A DNA stretch of 51,879 nt, taken from the NCBI GenBank assembly GCA_017472925.1, contig JAFUNS010000020.1, positions 1-51,879 of the forward strand. Direction: 5' to 3'. The notes beneath the pieces are model-generated. The model was given only the letters and a program-made list of their open reading frames with translations. It did no database searches and was not told where the DNA came from. The translations under genes were made by a program, and so were the position numbers. Source of the DNA: Bacteroides sp. Lineage in GTDB: Bacteria; Bacteroidota; Bacteroidia; Bacteroidales; Bacteroidaceae. Of the stretch, positions 24,510 to 34,373 are shown piece after piece; position 1 is the first letter of the stretch, and every line of letters starts with the position of its first letter.

Positions 24510-26504
24510 TTATTTATACATGATTAATGCGCTTTGGGCAGGAACAGTCACTTCGGCACCATTCACCTTACCCATGCCCTTGGCATTGATCTTTCCATCT
24601 TTGCAAACAATGGTGTAAGCACCCTTCGGTACACTCACCTTGGCAGGTTCCTTGCGACTATTGAAAGCTACAACAATGTCTTTCCATTCATCGCCGTTGG
24701 CATGATCCTTCAAAATGAAGGCTATGAGGTTACTACCCTCCACCGGCAAGAATTCCATGTGTTTGCGCACTAAATCGGCATCGCCCATACGGAAAGCCGG
24801 ATGAGCCTTGCGGAGCGCAATCAAATCCTTCATATAGTTGAACACTTCCTTATAGGCAGCCTTATTCTTCCATTCAATAGTGTTGATGCTATCAGGGCTA
24901 TTATAAGAATTGTGCACACCTTTCTTGTCGCGCATCACTTCGTCACCCGCAAAGATGAAAGGAACTCCTTGTGATGTGAACACAAAAGTTTCAGCCAATT
25001 TATGCAAGGCGATGCGTTCGGCATCGGTAGAACCGGGAAGCGTAGACTTCAAGCGGTCGGCCAAACACATATCGTCGTGGCAACTTACATAGCTGATCAT
25101 CTGAGTGGGTTGTGCCGCCCAAGGCTTCTGACTGTAGTTTACCGAATCGTTCACAATCTGCGGATGTTCGATGCAGCCCACCAAACCATACATAATACTC
25201 ATTTCATGACCCGGTTCACCGATAAGGAAAGCACCATCGTGGTCATCGCTGAACGGACCACGGAGTCCGTCACGCATCTCGTCACAGAATACAGCAATAC
25301 CCGGCATCTTGTACGCATTGGCCTTCATAGCCAACTCTTCCTGCGGCATTTGAGGAGCACCGGCAGCCCATCCTTCACCATAAATGAAAATACTGGGATC
25401 TATCTTGTTGAGTTCGGCACGAATCAAATTCATGGTTTCGATATCGTGAATACCCATCAAGTCGAAACGGAAACCGTCAATGTGGTATTCGTTCACCCAA
25501 TGGAGTACGGATTCAATCATGTATTTACGCATCATGGCACGGTCACTGGCGGTTTCGTTGCCACAACCCGAAGCGTCGGCATATTTTCCTTCGGCATTGA
25601 AGCGATAGAAATAGCCGGGCACAGTCAGCTCAAAGTTACTGTTGGCAATATCAAAAGTATGGTTATACACTACATCAAGCACCACGCGGATACCGGCCTT
25701 GTGAAGGGCTTGCACCATCTGCTTGAATTCCTTGATACGGATAGCCGGATTATAAGGATCGGTGGAATAAGAACCATCGGGTACATTGTAGTTCACCGGA
25801 TCATATCCCCAATTGTACTGCGCTTCGTTCAAACGACTTTCGTCTACCGATGCATAGTCATACGATGGAAGGATATGTACATGGTTCACACCCAATTCCT
25901 TCAAATGGTCTATGCCGGTCTTTTCTCCTTCTGCACTCTTGGTACCTTCTTCGGTCATAGCAAGGAACTTGCCCTTGTTACTGATGCCCGACAATGCATC
26001 GATGGAGAAATCGCGGTGATGCATTTCGTAAATCACCACGTCGGCAAAATTATCCAAAGCGGGACGTACATCTTCCGCCCAACCTTCAGGATCGGTAGTA
26101 TCGAGGTCGAGGATGGCTGCACGACGTCCGTTCACTCCTACTGCCTTGGCCATGATGCCCGGCGTATCGCCCAACCATTTGCCGTCTACCTTTACATTAA
26201 AAGTATAGAATTTACCGTTCAGGTCTTCTTGTACGGCCACTGTCCAGGTACCGTCTTCTCCCTTTGTCATGGGAAGTGTCTGATAGGCCGAACCTTCATG
26301 CCCCGATTCATAGAGCAGCACTTTCACTTCTTCGGCCATAGGCGACCACAAGGCGAACTTGGTTTCAGAAGGTGAATATTCCATTTCGGTCAGTTCACCC
26401 TGGCGTACCGGATAGTTCTCGAATGAAAGGGCGTCTTTCTTGACAGATTGGCAACTGATTGCCGTAGTGACAATTGATGCCCAGATTACGTTCTTTACGT
26501 TCAT
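24510..26504 (-). CDS. pulA: Type I pullulanase, probable lipoprotein (GH13)
   Basis: A 664-residue alpha-glucan debranching enzyme that hydrolyses alpha-1,6 linkages in pullulan, amylopectin and glycogen. After a probable lipoprotein signal (IVTTAISC, Cys18) comes a CBM48 domain (about 40-150), then the GH13 barrel. It carries the type I pullulanase signature YNWGYDP, the nucleophile in FRFDLMGIHD, the acid/base Glu in IYGEGW, and the transition-state Asp in YVSCHDD. A C-terminal beta domain ends near 664. It is not beside Sus genes here. It is 3 bp downstream of ruvC, an unexpected but tight gene pair. Confidence 0.92.
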   Translation of the reverse strand: MNVKNVIWASIVTTAISCQSVKKDALSFENYPVRQGELTEMEYSPSETKFALWSPMAEEVKVLLYESGHEGSAYQTLPMTKGEDGTWTVAVQEDLNGKFYTFNVKVDGKWLGDTPGIMAKAVGVNGRRAAILDLDTTDPEGWAEDVRPALDNFADVVIYEMHHRDFSIDALSGISNKGKFLAMTEEGTKSAEGEKTGIDHLKELGVNHVHILPSYDYASVDESRLNEAQYNWGYDPVNYNVPDGSYSTDPYNPAIRIKEFKQMVQALHKAGIRVVLDVVYNHTFDIANSNFELTVPGYFYRFNAEGKYADASGCGNETASDRAMMRKYMIESVLHWVNEYHIDGFRFDLMGIHDIETMNLIRAELNKIDPSIFIYGEGWAAGAPQMPQEELAMKANAYKMPGIAVFCDEMRDGLRGPFSDDHDGAFLIGEPGHEMSIMYGLVGCIEHPQIVNDSVNYSQKPWAAQPTQMISYVSCHDDMCLADRLKSTLPGSTDAERIALHKLAETFVFTSQGVPFIFAGDEVMRDKKGVHNSYNSPDSINTIEWKNKAAYKEVFNYMKDLIALRKAHPAFRMGDADLVRKHMEFLPVEGSNLIAFILKDHANGDEWKDIVVAFNSRKEPAKVSVPKGAYTIVCKDGKINAKGMGKVNGAEVTVPAQSALIMYK

Positions 26505-26507
26505 AGT

Positions 26508-27077
26508 TTACTTGATTACTTTATTAGGGTTTTTACTTATAAAATCTTTCCAACTGCTATAGGCTCTGGTGGTTTGCGGACGACTCATCTGCAAATAGTG
26601 GCAATAGGCTGCCGCCAATGCGTCCGTAGCATCCAGAAAAGGGCCGGTCATATCATCGTTCATCTTCAAGATGCGCTTCAACATATCGGCTACCTGTTCC
26701 TTGCTGGCCTGTCCGTTGCCGGTGATGGCCATCTTGATTTTCAGTGGAGCATATTCGGCAATGGGGATATCTCTTTCGAGAGCTGCCGACATGGCCACTC
26801 CCTGTGCCCTGCCCAACTTGAGCATGGACTGCACATTCTTACCAAAGAAGGGAGCCTCGATGGCCAACTCGTCGGGCAAATAAGATTCAATGATACCTTG
26901 TACCCGTTGGTGTATATGAGCCAGCTTCAAATAATGATTGGCATACTTGCGCAAATCAATTACCCCCAACGTAACCACCTGCGGTTTGGAATCGGTTATC
27001 TGCAACACTCCATACCCCATCAGGTTAGTTCCCGGGTCTATCCCCAATATCACCTTGTCCTTTATCGGTTTGCTCAC
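26508..27077 (-). CDS. ruvC: Holliday junction resolvase RuvC
   Basis: A 189-residue crossover junction endonuclease that resolves Holliday junctions with RuvAB. Acidic active-site segments are [11 protein letters not shown] (near 12-22), [11 protein letters not shown] (near 71-81) and [14 protein letters not shown] (near 145-158). Translation starts with GTG, overlapping the TGA of the DUF4286 gene (27074-27077). Length is at the upper end of the family range. It is expected to be transcribed together with DUF4286 and pulA. Confidence 0.95.
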   Translation of the reverse strand: MSKPIKDKVILGIDPGTNLMGYGVLQITDSKPQVVTLGVIDLRKYANHYLKLAHIHQRVQGIIESYLPDELAIEAPFFGKNVQSMLKLGRAQGVAMSAALERDIPIAEYAPLKIKMAITGNGQASKEQVADMLKRILKMNDDMTGPFLDATDALAAAYCHYLQMSRPQTTRAYSSWKDFISKNPNKVIK

Positions 27078-27379
27078 TTGATTACCTCCATCAGTGTAGG
27101 AAATCCCACCACCTTATCCTTGAATATCTTCATCATCTCTTCATTCAACTTCATGCCCTGTTCGGTGTGCCAACGGTGCAGCGTAGCAGTATCTTCCACT
27201 TCCCATTGCAACGAAAAACATTCGCTGTCGGCTTCCTGATGGCTCAGTATCTGGGTAAGTCTTGCCTTGTTCAACTTCCCGTTCTTCTCCACCTCAGGTA
27301 TATAGCATTCAGTCAGCCAAATGACAAAGTTCCTTGCATCGGCCATTTCCACTTGAAAGGTTGTATTATATATCAGCAT
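27074..27379 (-). CDS. DUF4286 family protein
   Basis: A 101-residue protein recognised as DUF4286 by its start [19 protein letters not shown] and the C-terminal GFPTLMEVI. Members look like small ferredoxin-fold, dimeric alpha-beta-barrel-like proteins. No reaction is assigned. It precedes ruvC with a 4-bp overlap, a linkage recurrent in Bacteroidetes that may simply reflect co-transcription. Confidence 0.85.
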   Translation of the reverse strand: MLIYNTTFQVEMADARNFVIWLTECYIPEVEKNGKLNKARLTQILSHQEADSECFSLQWEVEDTATLHRWHTEQGMKLNEEMMKIFKDKVVGFPTLMEVIK

Positions 27380-27479
27380 AGTTATCCAAATTTAATGCAT
27401 AGGCAAAGGTAACTAAAAAAATGGAATAGGCTATGCAATCGTGTCATTCTTTTGCATAGTCTAACATTATACAACAACT

Positions 27480-27502
27480 TTATCCGTGTAATCCGCGCCT
27501 AA
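27480..27502. repeat. Half copy of a second dispersed palindromic element
   Basis: TTATCCGTGTAATCCGCGCC followed by TAAAAATAAGTG resembles the right half of the palindromic element at 37906-37991, including its outer flank. The left half is missing, so this looks like a decayed or partial copy in the dcp upstream region. Confidence 0.6.
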
Positions 27503-27556
27503 AAATAAGTGGATACACATCTTGGCAACACTCCTTTTGAAAATTATTATCTGAAA

Positions 27557-27588
27557 TTTGGCGGTTAGGGGAAATATACTTACATTTG
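27557..27588 (+). promoter_or_regulatory. Promoter of the dipeptidase gene
   Basis: A perfect Bacteroides-type promoter: TTTG at 27557-27560, 20-bp spacer, TACATTTG at 27581-27588. It lies 36 bp upstream of the dcp start codon. Confidence 0.8.
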
Positions 27589-27624
27589 TAAGTTCAATCA
27601 AGAAATCACTAAATTTTAATCATA

Positions 27625-29730
27625 ATGAAACATTTGTTTGTTACGGCAGCTTGCGCAGCTGCCTTGCTGAGCGGATGTGCTTCGGGTTCGAAGGACAATG
27701 CCAATCCGTTCTTGAGTGAATACACTACTCCTTTCCAAGTGCCTCCATTCGACAAGATTCAGATGGAACACTACAAACCAGCCTTCTTGCAAGGTATGGA
27801 AGAACAGGCTAAAGAAATTGAAGCCATCGTCAATAATCCTGAAGAAGCCACTTTTGAAAACACCATTGTGGCACTCGACCAAAGTGGACGTTTGCTGAGT
27901 AAGGTTAGTTCCGTATTCTCGGGCTTGAATAGTGCTAACACCAATGATGAAATGCAGGCTTTGAGTCGCGAACTTTCTCCTCTCCTTTCCAAACATAGCG
28001 ATGACATTAACATGAATGCCAAATTGTTTGAACGTGTTAAGGCGGTATACAACCAACGCGAAACTTTGGGATTGGATAAGGAACAAGCCAAGTTGTTGGA
28101 AGAAACTTATAAGGATTTTGAACGTAACGGTGCCAATCTGGATGCCGAAAGCCAAGCAAAACTCCGCGAACTGAACAGCGAAATTTCTATGCTTCAGCTC
28201 ACTTTCGGACAAAACATGTTGGCCGAAACCAATGCCTACACCTTGTGGGTGCAAGACGAAAAAGATTTGGCCGGACTTCCTGCCAACTTAATTGCATCGG
28301 CAGCCGAAGCCGCTAAGGGTTCGGGTAAGGAAATCGGTTGGGTGTTTACCCTTCACAATCCGAGCATCATGCCATTCTTGCAATATGCCGACAACCGTGA
28401 TTTGCGCGAACAAATCTTCAAGGCATACATCAACCGTGGCAATAACGGTAATGAAAATGATAACAACGAAGTGGTACGTAAACTGGTGAAGGCCCGTTTG
28501 GAAAAGGCCAAGTTGATGGGATACGAAGACTATGCATCAATGGCGCTTGATACCCGCATGGCCAAGACATCAGAAGCCGTATACAACTTGCTTGATCAAG
28601 TATGGGAGCCGGCTATCGCCAAGGCTAAGGAAGAATTGGCCGACATTCAAGCCGAAATCAAGAAGGACGGCAAGAACTTTACCGCTGAAGGTTGGGACTG
28701 GCGTTACTATGCCGACCGTGCCAAGCGTGCCAAGTTCAGCATGGACGAAAACGAAATCCGCCCTTATCTGCAATTGGAAAATGTACGTAACGGTATGTTC
28801 CATTTGGCCAACAAGTTGTATGGCGTAACCTTTACCGCTCTTGAAAACATGCCGCTTCCTCACCCTGAAGCGGAAGTGTTTGAATGTAAGGATAAGGATG
28901 GTACTCATTTGGGCGTGCTCTATTTGGACTACTTCCCACGTGCCAGCAAACGTGGTGGTGCCTGGTGTGGAGGGTATCGTTCACAAACTTACAAAGATGG
29001 CAAGCGTGTAGCTCCGGTAGTGACCATTGTATGTAACTTTACCAAACCATCGGCCAACCAACCAGCTCTTCTTACTGCTGATGAGGCCGAAACGATGTTC
29101 CATGAATTTGGTCATGCCCTTCATAGCTTGTTTAGAGACGTACACTATTACGGCATTAGCGGTGTACCACGCGACTTTGTCGAACTTCCTTCACAAATCA
29201 ACGAACACTGGGTGTTCGAGCCTGAAATGCTGAAGCAATATGCCAAGCATTACCAAACCGGCGAAGTGATGCCTACCGAATTGGTAGAAAAATTGGATAA
29301 GAGCGGTAAGTATGGTCAAGGTTTTGCTACCGTTGAGTATGTAGCAGCTTCATTGCTTGATATGGATTTCCACGTATTGAGGGAAATTCCTGAAGACCTT
29401 GATGTGATGAAGTTTGAAGAAGAAACCTTAGGTAAGCGTGGTTTGCTGAAACAGATTCCTTCACGTTATCGCACTACTTATTTCAATCACACTATGGGTG
29501 GTGGATATACTGCCGGTTACTATAGTTATATGTGGGCCGAAGTACTTGATGCCGATGCATACGAAGCCTTTAAGGAAACCGGTGACATTTTCCATCCCGA
29601 AGTGGCTGACAAGTTCCGTAAGTATGTGCTTACTCCTGGTGGTATTGATGATGCTATGGATATGTACAAGAACTTCCGTGGCAAGGAACCGGGCATCGAA
29701 CCTTTGTTGAAGAACCGCGGTTTGAAATAA
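27625..29730 (+). CDS. dcp: M3 family peptidyl-dipeptidase, lipoprotein (Dcp)
   Basis: A 701-residue zinc metallopeptidase that releases dipeptides from peptide C-termini. The N-terminus is a lipoprotein signal with lipobox LLSGC (Cys18), so the enzyme is probably tethered in the envelope rather than cytoplasmic like E. coli Dcp. The zinc site HEFGH is at 493-497, with the third ligand expected about 25 residues on (SQINEHW region). The rest is the helical M3 fold. A strong promoter precedes it, and the next gene is a POT-type peptide transporter, which suggests a peptide-use pair. Confidence 0.92.
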   Translation: MKHLFVTAACAAALLSGCASGSKDNANPFLSEYTTPFQVPPFDKIQMEHYKPAFLQGMEEQAKEIEAIVNNPEEATFENTIVALDQSGRLLSKVSSVFSGLNSANTNDEMQALSRELSPLLSKHSDDINMNAKLFERVKAVYNQRETLGLDKEQAKLLEETYKDFERNGANLDAESQAKLRELNSEISMLQLTFGQNMLAETNAYTLWVQDEKDLAGLPANLIASAAEAAKGSGKEIGWVFTLHNPSIMPFLQYADNRDLREQIFKAYINRGNNGNENDNNEVVRKLVKARLEKAKLMGYEDYASMALDTRMAKTSEAVYNLLDQVWEPAIAKAKEELADIQAEIKKDGKNFTAEGWDWRYYADRAKRAKFSMDENEIRPYLQLENVRNGMFHLANKLYGVTFTALENMPLPHPEAEVFECKDKDGTHLGVLYLDYFPRASKRGGAWCGGYRSQTYKDGKRVAPVVTIVCNFTKPSANQPALLTADEAETMFHEFGHALHSLFRDVHYYGISGVPRDFVELPSQINEHWVFEPEMLKQYAKHYQTGEVMPTELVEKLDKSGKYGQGFATVEYVAASLLDMDFHVLREIPEDLDVMKFEEETLGKRGLLKQIPSRYRTTYFNHTMGGGYTAGYYSYMWAEVLDADAYEAFKETGDIFHPEVADKFRKYVLTPGGIDDAMDMYKNFRGKEPGIEPLLKNRGLK

Positions 29731-29763
29731 TTTTCCCTTCATAAGGGCGTGCATAATGTAAAT

Positions 29764-29872
29764 TTAGGCACGGATTACACGGATTTACACGGATATAGTT
29801 GATGTAAACATACACTAAAGACCGTGTAAATCCGTGACTTGTTGTTGAGCAAAGCGAAAAAATCCGTGCCTA
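29764..29872. repeat. Dispersed palindromic element of the GGCACGGATT family, copy 1
   Basis: Outer ends TTAGGCACGGATTACACGG and AAATCCGTGCCTA, with internal CACGGATTTACACGG matched by CCGTGTAAATCCGTG. About 109 bp, no reading frame. A second full copy lies at 37906-37991. It falls in the 260-bp gap between dcp and the peptide transporter gene. Confidence 0.8.
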
Positions 29873-29933
29873 TATAATTAATGTATGCATATATTGATAC
29901 ATCTACATTTCTTCTGTACATGTCATAGGCCGG

Positions 29934-29965
29934 TTTGTCAGTATGGAAGATTTTACTTACCTTTA
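29934..29965 (+). promoter_or_regulatory. Probable promoter of the peptide transporter gene
   Basis: TTTG at 29934-29937, 20-bp spacer, TACCTTTA at 29958-29965, one mismatch to TAnnTTTG. It is 25 bp upstream of the start codon. Confidence 0.6.
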
Positions 29966-29990
29966 CGCAAATTTAATCTAATACTAACCA

Positions 29991-31571
29991 ATGAATAAGG
30001 AAAAACAACCGAAAGGACACCCCAAAGGGCTTTATCTGCTATTTGTGACTGAAATGTGGGAACGTTTCAGTTATTATGGAATGAGAGCGTTGTTCATGCT
30101 CTATATGACTCAAGCTTTGTTGTTGAATAAAGAGGCGGCTTCTGAGATTTACGGAAGCTACACCGGATTGGTTTATCTGACTCCATTACTTGGTGGATAT
30201 ATATCCGACCGCTATTGGGGAAACCGCCGTTCCATTGTATGGGGAGCCGTTGTGATGGCTATTGGTCAGCTTTTATTGTTTCTCAGTGCTTGTTATTATC
30301 AGCAAGTAACTTTGGCCCAACCATTGATGATTATAGGTTTAGGTGCTTTGATATTAGGAAACGGACTTTTTAAGCCAAATATATCGACCATGGTAGGAAG
30401 CCTTTATAGTGAAACCGATACCCGTAAGGATTCTGCCTTTACCATCTTTTATATGGGGGTAAATGTAGGTGCCATGATTGCTCCTCTTTGGTGTGGACTC
30501 GTTGGAAATACAGGCCATCCCGAAGACTTTAAGTGGGGATTCCTTTCTTCGTGTATAGGTATGCTGATAGGTGCAACCGTATTCCAATTATTGAAAAGCA
30601 AATATTTACGTACACCCGAAGGAGCACCTATAGGTATGCCGCCCGTTTTTGAGAACTCTGTCAAAAATGAGAAAAAGGCGGAAGGAACAGTTGCTACCCC
30701 CGTTTCATATCTTCGTATCGGTATAGCCGTGGTATCCAGTATCATGTTAATACTCTTGTTTGCCATCAATTGGGAATCTTTTAATAATCCTTCCATTGGG
30801 CTGTTTGAAGATGTAGATTGGATAGGAACCGTAATCTATGCTTGTGTGATAGTTGTTCCCATCTTTATCATAACCGATCCGTCGCTGACTCGTATCGAGC
30901 AAAAGCGCATAGGAGTGATTTACATTATTGCTTTTTTTGTGATTTTCTTTTGGGCGGCTTACGAGCAGGCAGGTGCTTCGCTCACCTTCTTTGCCGACGA
31001 ACAGACCAATCGCATGATAGGTAATTGGGAAATGCCAGCTGCTTATTTCCAGTCGTTCCCTGCTTTATTTGTTATTTTGTTGGCTCCCGTATTTGCCATG
31101 TTCTGGTCTTATTTGGGACGTAAAAAGATGGAACCTGCCTCACCTGTCAAACAATCATTGGGTTTATTGTTCCTATCGTTAGGCTATCTGTTCATAGCTT
31201 TCGGCGTACGTGGTTTGGAACCGGGTGTAAAAGTAAGTATGATATGGCTTACAGGCTTGTATTTCATTCATACCATGGGTGAACTTTCGTTGGCCCCTAT
31301 CGGCCTGTCCATGGTGTACAAGCTTTCTCCGGTTCGTTTTTCATCCTTGTTGATGGGTGTATGGTATCTCAGTACTTCGGCCGCCAATAAATTGGCTGGA
31401 TTGTTGAGCAGTTATTATCCCGAAGAAGGTGTAGCCAAAAGCTTCTTGGGTTATCAGGTGGAGAATCTGTTCGATTTCTTCCTGCTCTTTGTCTTTATGA
31501 GCGGAATTGCAGCTATCATTTTATTCCTGCTCTCGGGCAAACTGAAAAAAATGATGGAAGGAGCGGAATAA
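29991..31571 (+). CDS. POT/PTR family proton-dependent peptide transporter
   Basis: A 526-residue major-facilitator protein with about 14 hydrophobic segments. The proton-coupling ExxERFxYYG motif is EMWERFSYYG at residues 21-30. The PTR2 signature is in GGYISDRYWGNRR and again in KPNISTMVGSLY. It should import di- and tripeptides across the inner membrane using the proton gradient. Placed after a secreted-type dipeptidyl carboxypeptidase, it would take up the dipeptides that enzyme releases. The C-terminus (about 20 residues) is charged and cytoplasmic. Confidence 0.92.
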   Translation: MNKEKQPKGHPKGLYLLFVTEMWERFSYYGMRALFMLYMTQALLLNKEAASEIYGSYTGLVYLTPLLGGYISDRYWGNRRSIVWGAVVMAIGQLLLFLSACYYQQVTLAQPLMIIGLGALILGNGLFKPNISTMVGSLYSETDTRKDSAFTIFYMGVNVGAMIAPLWCGLVGNTGHPEDFKWGFLSSCIGMLIGATVFQLLKSKYLRTPEGAPIGMPPVFENSVKNEKKAEGTVATPVSYLRIGIAVVSSIMLILLFAINWESFNNPSIGLFEDVDWIGTVIYACVIVVPIFIITDPSLTRIEQKRIGVIYIIAFFVIFFWAAYEQAGASLTFFADEQTNRMIGNWEMPAAYFQSFPALFVILLAPVFAMFWSYLGRKKMEPASPVKQSLGLLFLSLGYLFIAFGVRGLEPGVKVSMIWLTGLYFIHTMGELSLAPIGLSMVYKLSPVRFSSLLMGVWYLSTSAANKLAGLLSSYYPEEGVAKSFLGYQVENLFDFFLLFVFMSGIAAIILFLLSGKLKKMMEGAE

Positions 31572-31664
31572 AACAAAGGAAAAATAGAACATTTTAGGCG
31601 GTCTATGAATCACAGTTAATTGCTGTTTATTTAGGAACTTTGTGGCAACTAAATAAACGAAGAA

Positions 31665-32570
31665 ATGAATACAAAAACATTAAAGACTATAAACTTTGAA
31701 GACCTCAAGGGCGATTCGCACTTGATAGAATATGTAGACAATAACATTATATTATTAGACAGCGTAGACTATTTGGCATCCAATACCAAAACGCCATGCA
31801 GAATCAATTGCTTCATGATGGCTTTTTGCATTGACGGTGAGGCACCTATTGTCGTCAATAATAAAAGCCACCTATTGAGCAAAGATAATTGTGTCATACT
31901 TTTTCCCAATACAATTGTTCAACCTACTATAACTCATGGCTCATGCAATGTACGGATTGTAGCCTTTTCCCCCCAATTTACGAAAGGAATCGTCAGTTTG
32001 AAAGAAGAAACTTGGGACTTAGGAGTTTATTTATACCATAATCCTATTTTACCTATCCGAAAAGAAAAGTCTTACAAGCTTTATCTTTATAAAGAACTGG
32101 CATTGAACAGCATCAATGATAAGGAACATCCATTCAGCAACGAAGCCAGAAAACATCTATTTTCGGCCATCTTCTGTGAATTATTGGCTGTTTTATACCA
32201 GCATATTCCCGAGCAGGAGGATATCCCGAATTTTCGCAATGACCGTTCAACCTATATATTCCGTAAGTTTGTGGAAAAATTGGCTGCAGACGATGGCTCC
32301 CACCGTTCTGTATCCTATTATGCCGACATGCTTTGCTATTCACCCAAACACCTCAGCACCGTTGTCAAAAAAGTTAGTGGGAAAGCCCCACTGACCATTA
32401 TCAATGAACATGCTATAGAACGCATCAAATACCAACTGAACCATTCCGATTTAAGCATGAAAGAAATAGCCGATTTATTCAACTTTGCCAACCCATCGTT
32501 TTTCGGGAAATTTGTAAAACAACATTTGGGAATGTCACCACAACAATATCGAAATTCAATGGAAAAATAA
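31665..32570 (+). CDS. AraC family transcriptional regulator
   Basis: A 301-residue regulator with an N-terminal cupin-like sensory half (about 20-170) and a C-terminal AraC double helix-turn-helix (about 205-300): SVSYYADMLCYSPKHLSTVV and MKEIADLFNFANPSFFGKFV, closing with HLGMSPQQYRN. It acts on DNA in the cytoplasm; its ligand and target genes are unknown. It stands alone between the peptide transporter and a small membrane-protein operon, either of which could be a target. Confidence 0.9.
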   Translation: MNTKTLKTINFEDLKGDSHLIEYVDNNIILLDSVDYLASNTKTPCRINCFMMAFCIDGEAPIVVNNKSHLLSKDNCVILFPNTIVQPTITHGSCNVRIVAFSPQFTKGIVSLKEETWDLGVYLYHNPILPIRKEKSYKLYLYKELALNSINDKEHPFSNEARKHLFSAIFCELLAVLYQHIPEQEDIPNFRNDRSTYIFRKFVEKLAADDGSHRSVSYYADMLCYSPKHLSTVVKKVSGKAPLTIINEHAIERIKYQLNHSDLSMKEIADLFNFANPSFFGKFVKQHLGMSPQQYRNSMEK

Positions 32571-32653
32571 ATGATTGAGTTTTTCTATGTAAGAATGAAG
32601 GAAACTTCCAATTAAATGCCTACATTTGCAAGAAACTTGTAAATGTTATAACA

Positions 32654-33082
32654 ATGGACAATAAAAAATATGATTATAGGGCCTATGTAAAAGAAGAAGT
32701 GAACAAGGTTAAAACAGAATCAGCCCTCAAAAACTGGAAACGGAATATTATCGGGATTGGAGTTTCGTCCGCTATATTCCTTTCATTAATATTGGCTGTA
32801 TTTTGTGGTGTGAAATTCTCAACCAACCTGCCAATGCTGGGCATCATCGCTTCTCTAACCGGAGTTTTCTTTTTCAGTCGGGAACTACGGATAATCCCCA
32901 AAGGCCAACTCATAGCGACAGGAGTAAAGACCGGTCTTTGCTGGCTGATGGGAATTACTTATGTTATCTTGCACCAAGGACATTACGATGCCATGGATGG
33001 TGTATTGTTGATGGTACTGTTTGGGCTTCCTCTGCTCGATTTACCTAAAGTAATTAAGGCTTGGAAAGAAATGAAAAACTAA
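32654..33082 (+). CDS. Small membrane protein of unknown function
   Basis: A 142-residue protein with a charged N-terminus (about 30 residues) followed by about four hydrophobic segments (near 31-50, 55-72, 88-104 and 115-130). I do not recognise a family. A TAnnTTTG box (TACATTTG, 32621-32628) lies 25 bp upstream, without a clear -33 partner. It is followed 1 bp later by a methyltransferase gene and then another membrane protein gene, probably one transcript. Confidence 0.65.
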   Translation: MDNKKYDYRAYVKEEVNKVKTESALKNWKRNIIGIGVSSAIFLSLILAVFCGVKFSTNLPMLGIIASLTGVFFFSRELRIIPKGQLIATGVKTGLCWLMGITYVILHQGHYDAMDGVLLMVLFGLPLLDLPKVIKAWKEMKN

Positions 33083-33083
33083 G

Positions 33084-33815
33084 ATGAAAACTACTCTCCT
33101 TCCTCCCAACAAAGACCCTATGGGACAAGCCATAGCGGATTATTTCAACCGTGGCAAAGCAGCTAAGTTGCGTGTCTTTTCCTCACAATTCGATGAAGAT
33201 GAAATACCTGTAGACCAACTATTCCGGTCATATGACGACATGCCTGCACTTGAACAGAAAGCTCTTCAGTTAGCCAAAGGAAAGATTCTTGATTGCGGAG
33301 CCGGAAGCGGTTGCCATACACTTGCCTTACAAGCTATGGGGAAAGAGGTGCAAGCTATTGACATCTCTCCGCTATCGGTCGAAGTCATGCTAAAACGAGG
33401 AATAAAACAAGCGTTCCAAGTCAATCTGTTTGATGAGCATTACCTTGAAAAGTTTGACACTATCCTGATGCTGATGAATGGATCGGGCATCATTGGCAAA
33501 TTGGAAAACATGCCAGCTTATTTTGCCAAAATGAAACAATTATTGAATCCTGATGGATGCATCTATATGGATTCCAGCGACCTTCGCTATCTGTTCGAGG
33601 ATGAAGATGGTAGTTTCCTGATTGATCTGGCCGGCGATTATTATGGAGAAATAGATTTCCAGATGCAATATAAACAAATGAAAGGCGATGCTTTCGATTG
33701 GTTATACATCGACTTCCAGACTCTCTCCCATTACGCAAGCGAAAACGGATTTACCGCCGAGCTCATTGCTGAAGGAGAGCATTACGATTATTTGGCTTGT
33801 TTAAAAATAAAATAA
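33084..33815 (+). CDS. Class I SAM-dependent methyltransferase
   Basis: A 243-residue Rossmann-fold methyltransferase. Motif I is ILDCGAGSGCHTLAL (about 70-84), followed by the acidic VQAIDIS at the end of strand 2 (about 91-97). Substrate unknown: the family contains small-molecule, protein and RNA methylases, and there is no diagnostic C-terminal domain. It lies between two small membrane-protein genes in one probable operon. Confidence 0.8.
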   Translation: MKTTLLPPNKDPMGQAIADYFNRGKAAKLRVFSSQFDEDEIPVDQLFRSYDDMPALEQKALQLAKGKILDCGAGSGCHTLALQAMGKEVQAIDISPLSVEVMLKRGIKQAFQVNLFDEHYLEKFDTILMLMNGSGIIGKLENMPAYFAKMKQLLNPDGCIYMDSSDLRYLFEDEDGSFLIDLAGDYYGEIDFQMQYKQMKGDAFDWLYIDFQTLSHYASENGFTAELIAEGEHYDYLACLKIK

Positions 33816-33820
33816 AAGAT

Positions 33821-34309
33821 ATGCAACCTCAATCAACTGAAACGATTATTACATTGGATGAATTGTATAAACTCAACATGTGTTTATATAATAAGAACTA
33901 TAAAAACAAATGGATATATTTCATTCTCCTTGTTCTTATTCTTTATTCCATCATACCCAATTTAAACTCTTTCGATATTCATACCTTCATAAGCTCATTG
34001 ATTGCAATTACATTTATACTTGTTTTATTTCGTTTTATTAATAAAAGAATTATGAAGAAGCAAGTAAAAAATTATTTTGAGAGCAATAAACAAATCCAAA
34101 ACCAACATATACACTATATTTTCCATGAAGAATATCTACATATTCAAACAAACAACTCGTCGGCAAAATTAGATTATCAAAAACTTTATAAAATCTATGA
34201 GACAAAGGAAAACATATATCTTATGGAAAGTAATATGAGTGGACATATACTGATAAAGAAGAATTGTTCCCCTGATTTAATTTCCTTTATCAAGCAATTG
34301 AAACATTAA
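33821..34309 (+). CDS. YcxB-like membrane protein of unknown function
   Basis: A 162-residue protein with two hydrophobic segments (about 27-44 and 52-70) followed by a soluble C-terminal part, the arrangement of YcxB-like proteins. I start at ATG 33821 because the longer frame would need TTG inside the methyltransferase gene. It ends 15 bp before a strong bidirectional terminator. AT-rich relative to its neighbours. Function unknown. Confidence 0.6.
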   Translation: MQPQSTETIITLDELYKLNMCLYNKNYKNKWIYFILLVLILYSIIPNLNSFDIHTFISSLIAITFILVLFRFINKRIMKKQVKNYFESNKQIQNQHIHYIFHEEYLHIQTNNSSAKLDYQKLYKIYETKENIYLMESNMSGHILIKKNCSPDLISFIKQLKH

Positions 34310-34324
34310 CATGATAATAAATAA

Positions 34325-34358
34325 AAAAGTGGGTGCATCAAAATATGCATCCACTTTT
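34325..34358. terminator. Bidirectional intrinsic terminator
   Basis: Stem AAAAGTGGGTGCAT (34325-34338) and ATGCATCCACTTTT (34345-34358) with one G-T pair and a 6-base loop. It is flanked by A-runs on one side and T-runs on the other. It lies between convergent genes, so it can serve both. Confidence 0.85.
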
Positions 34359-34373
34359 AATGAGAGTTATCTA

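Noticed and set aside
27429-27461. Inverted repeat GGCTATGCAA / TTGCATAGTC between divergent genes
   Set aside because: A weak stem with a 13-base loop, no T-run and no conservation data; too little to call an operator or terminator.
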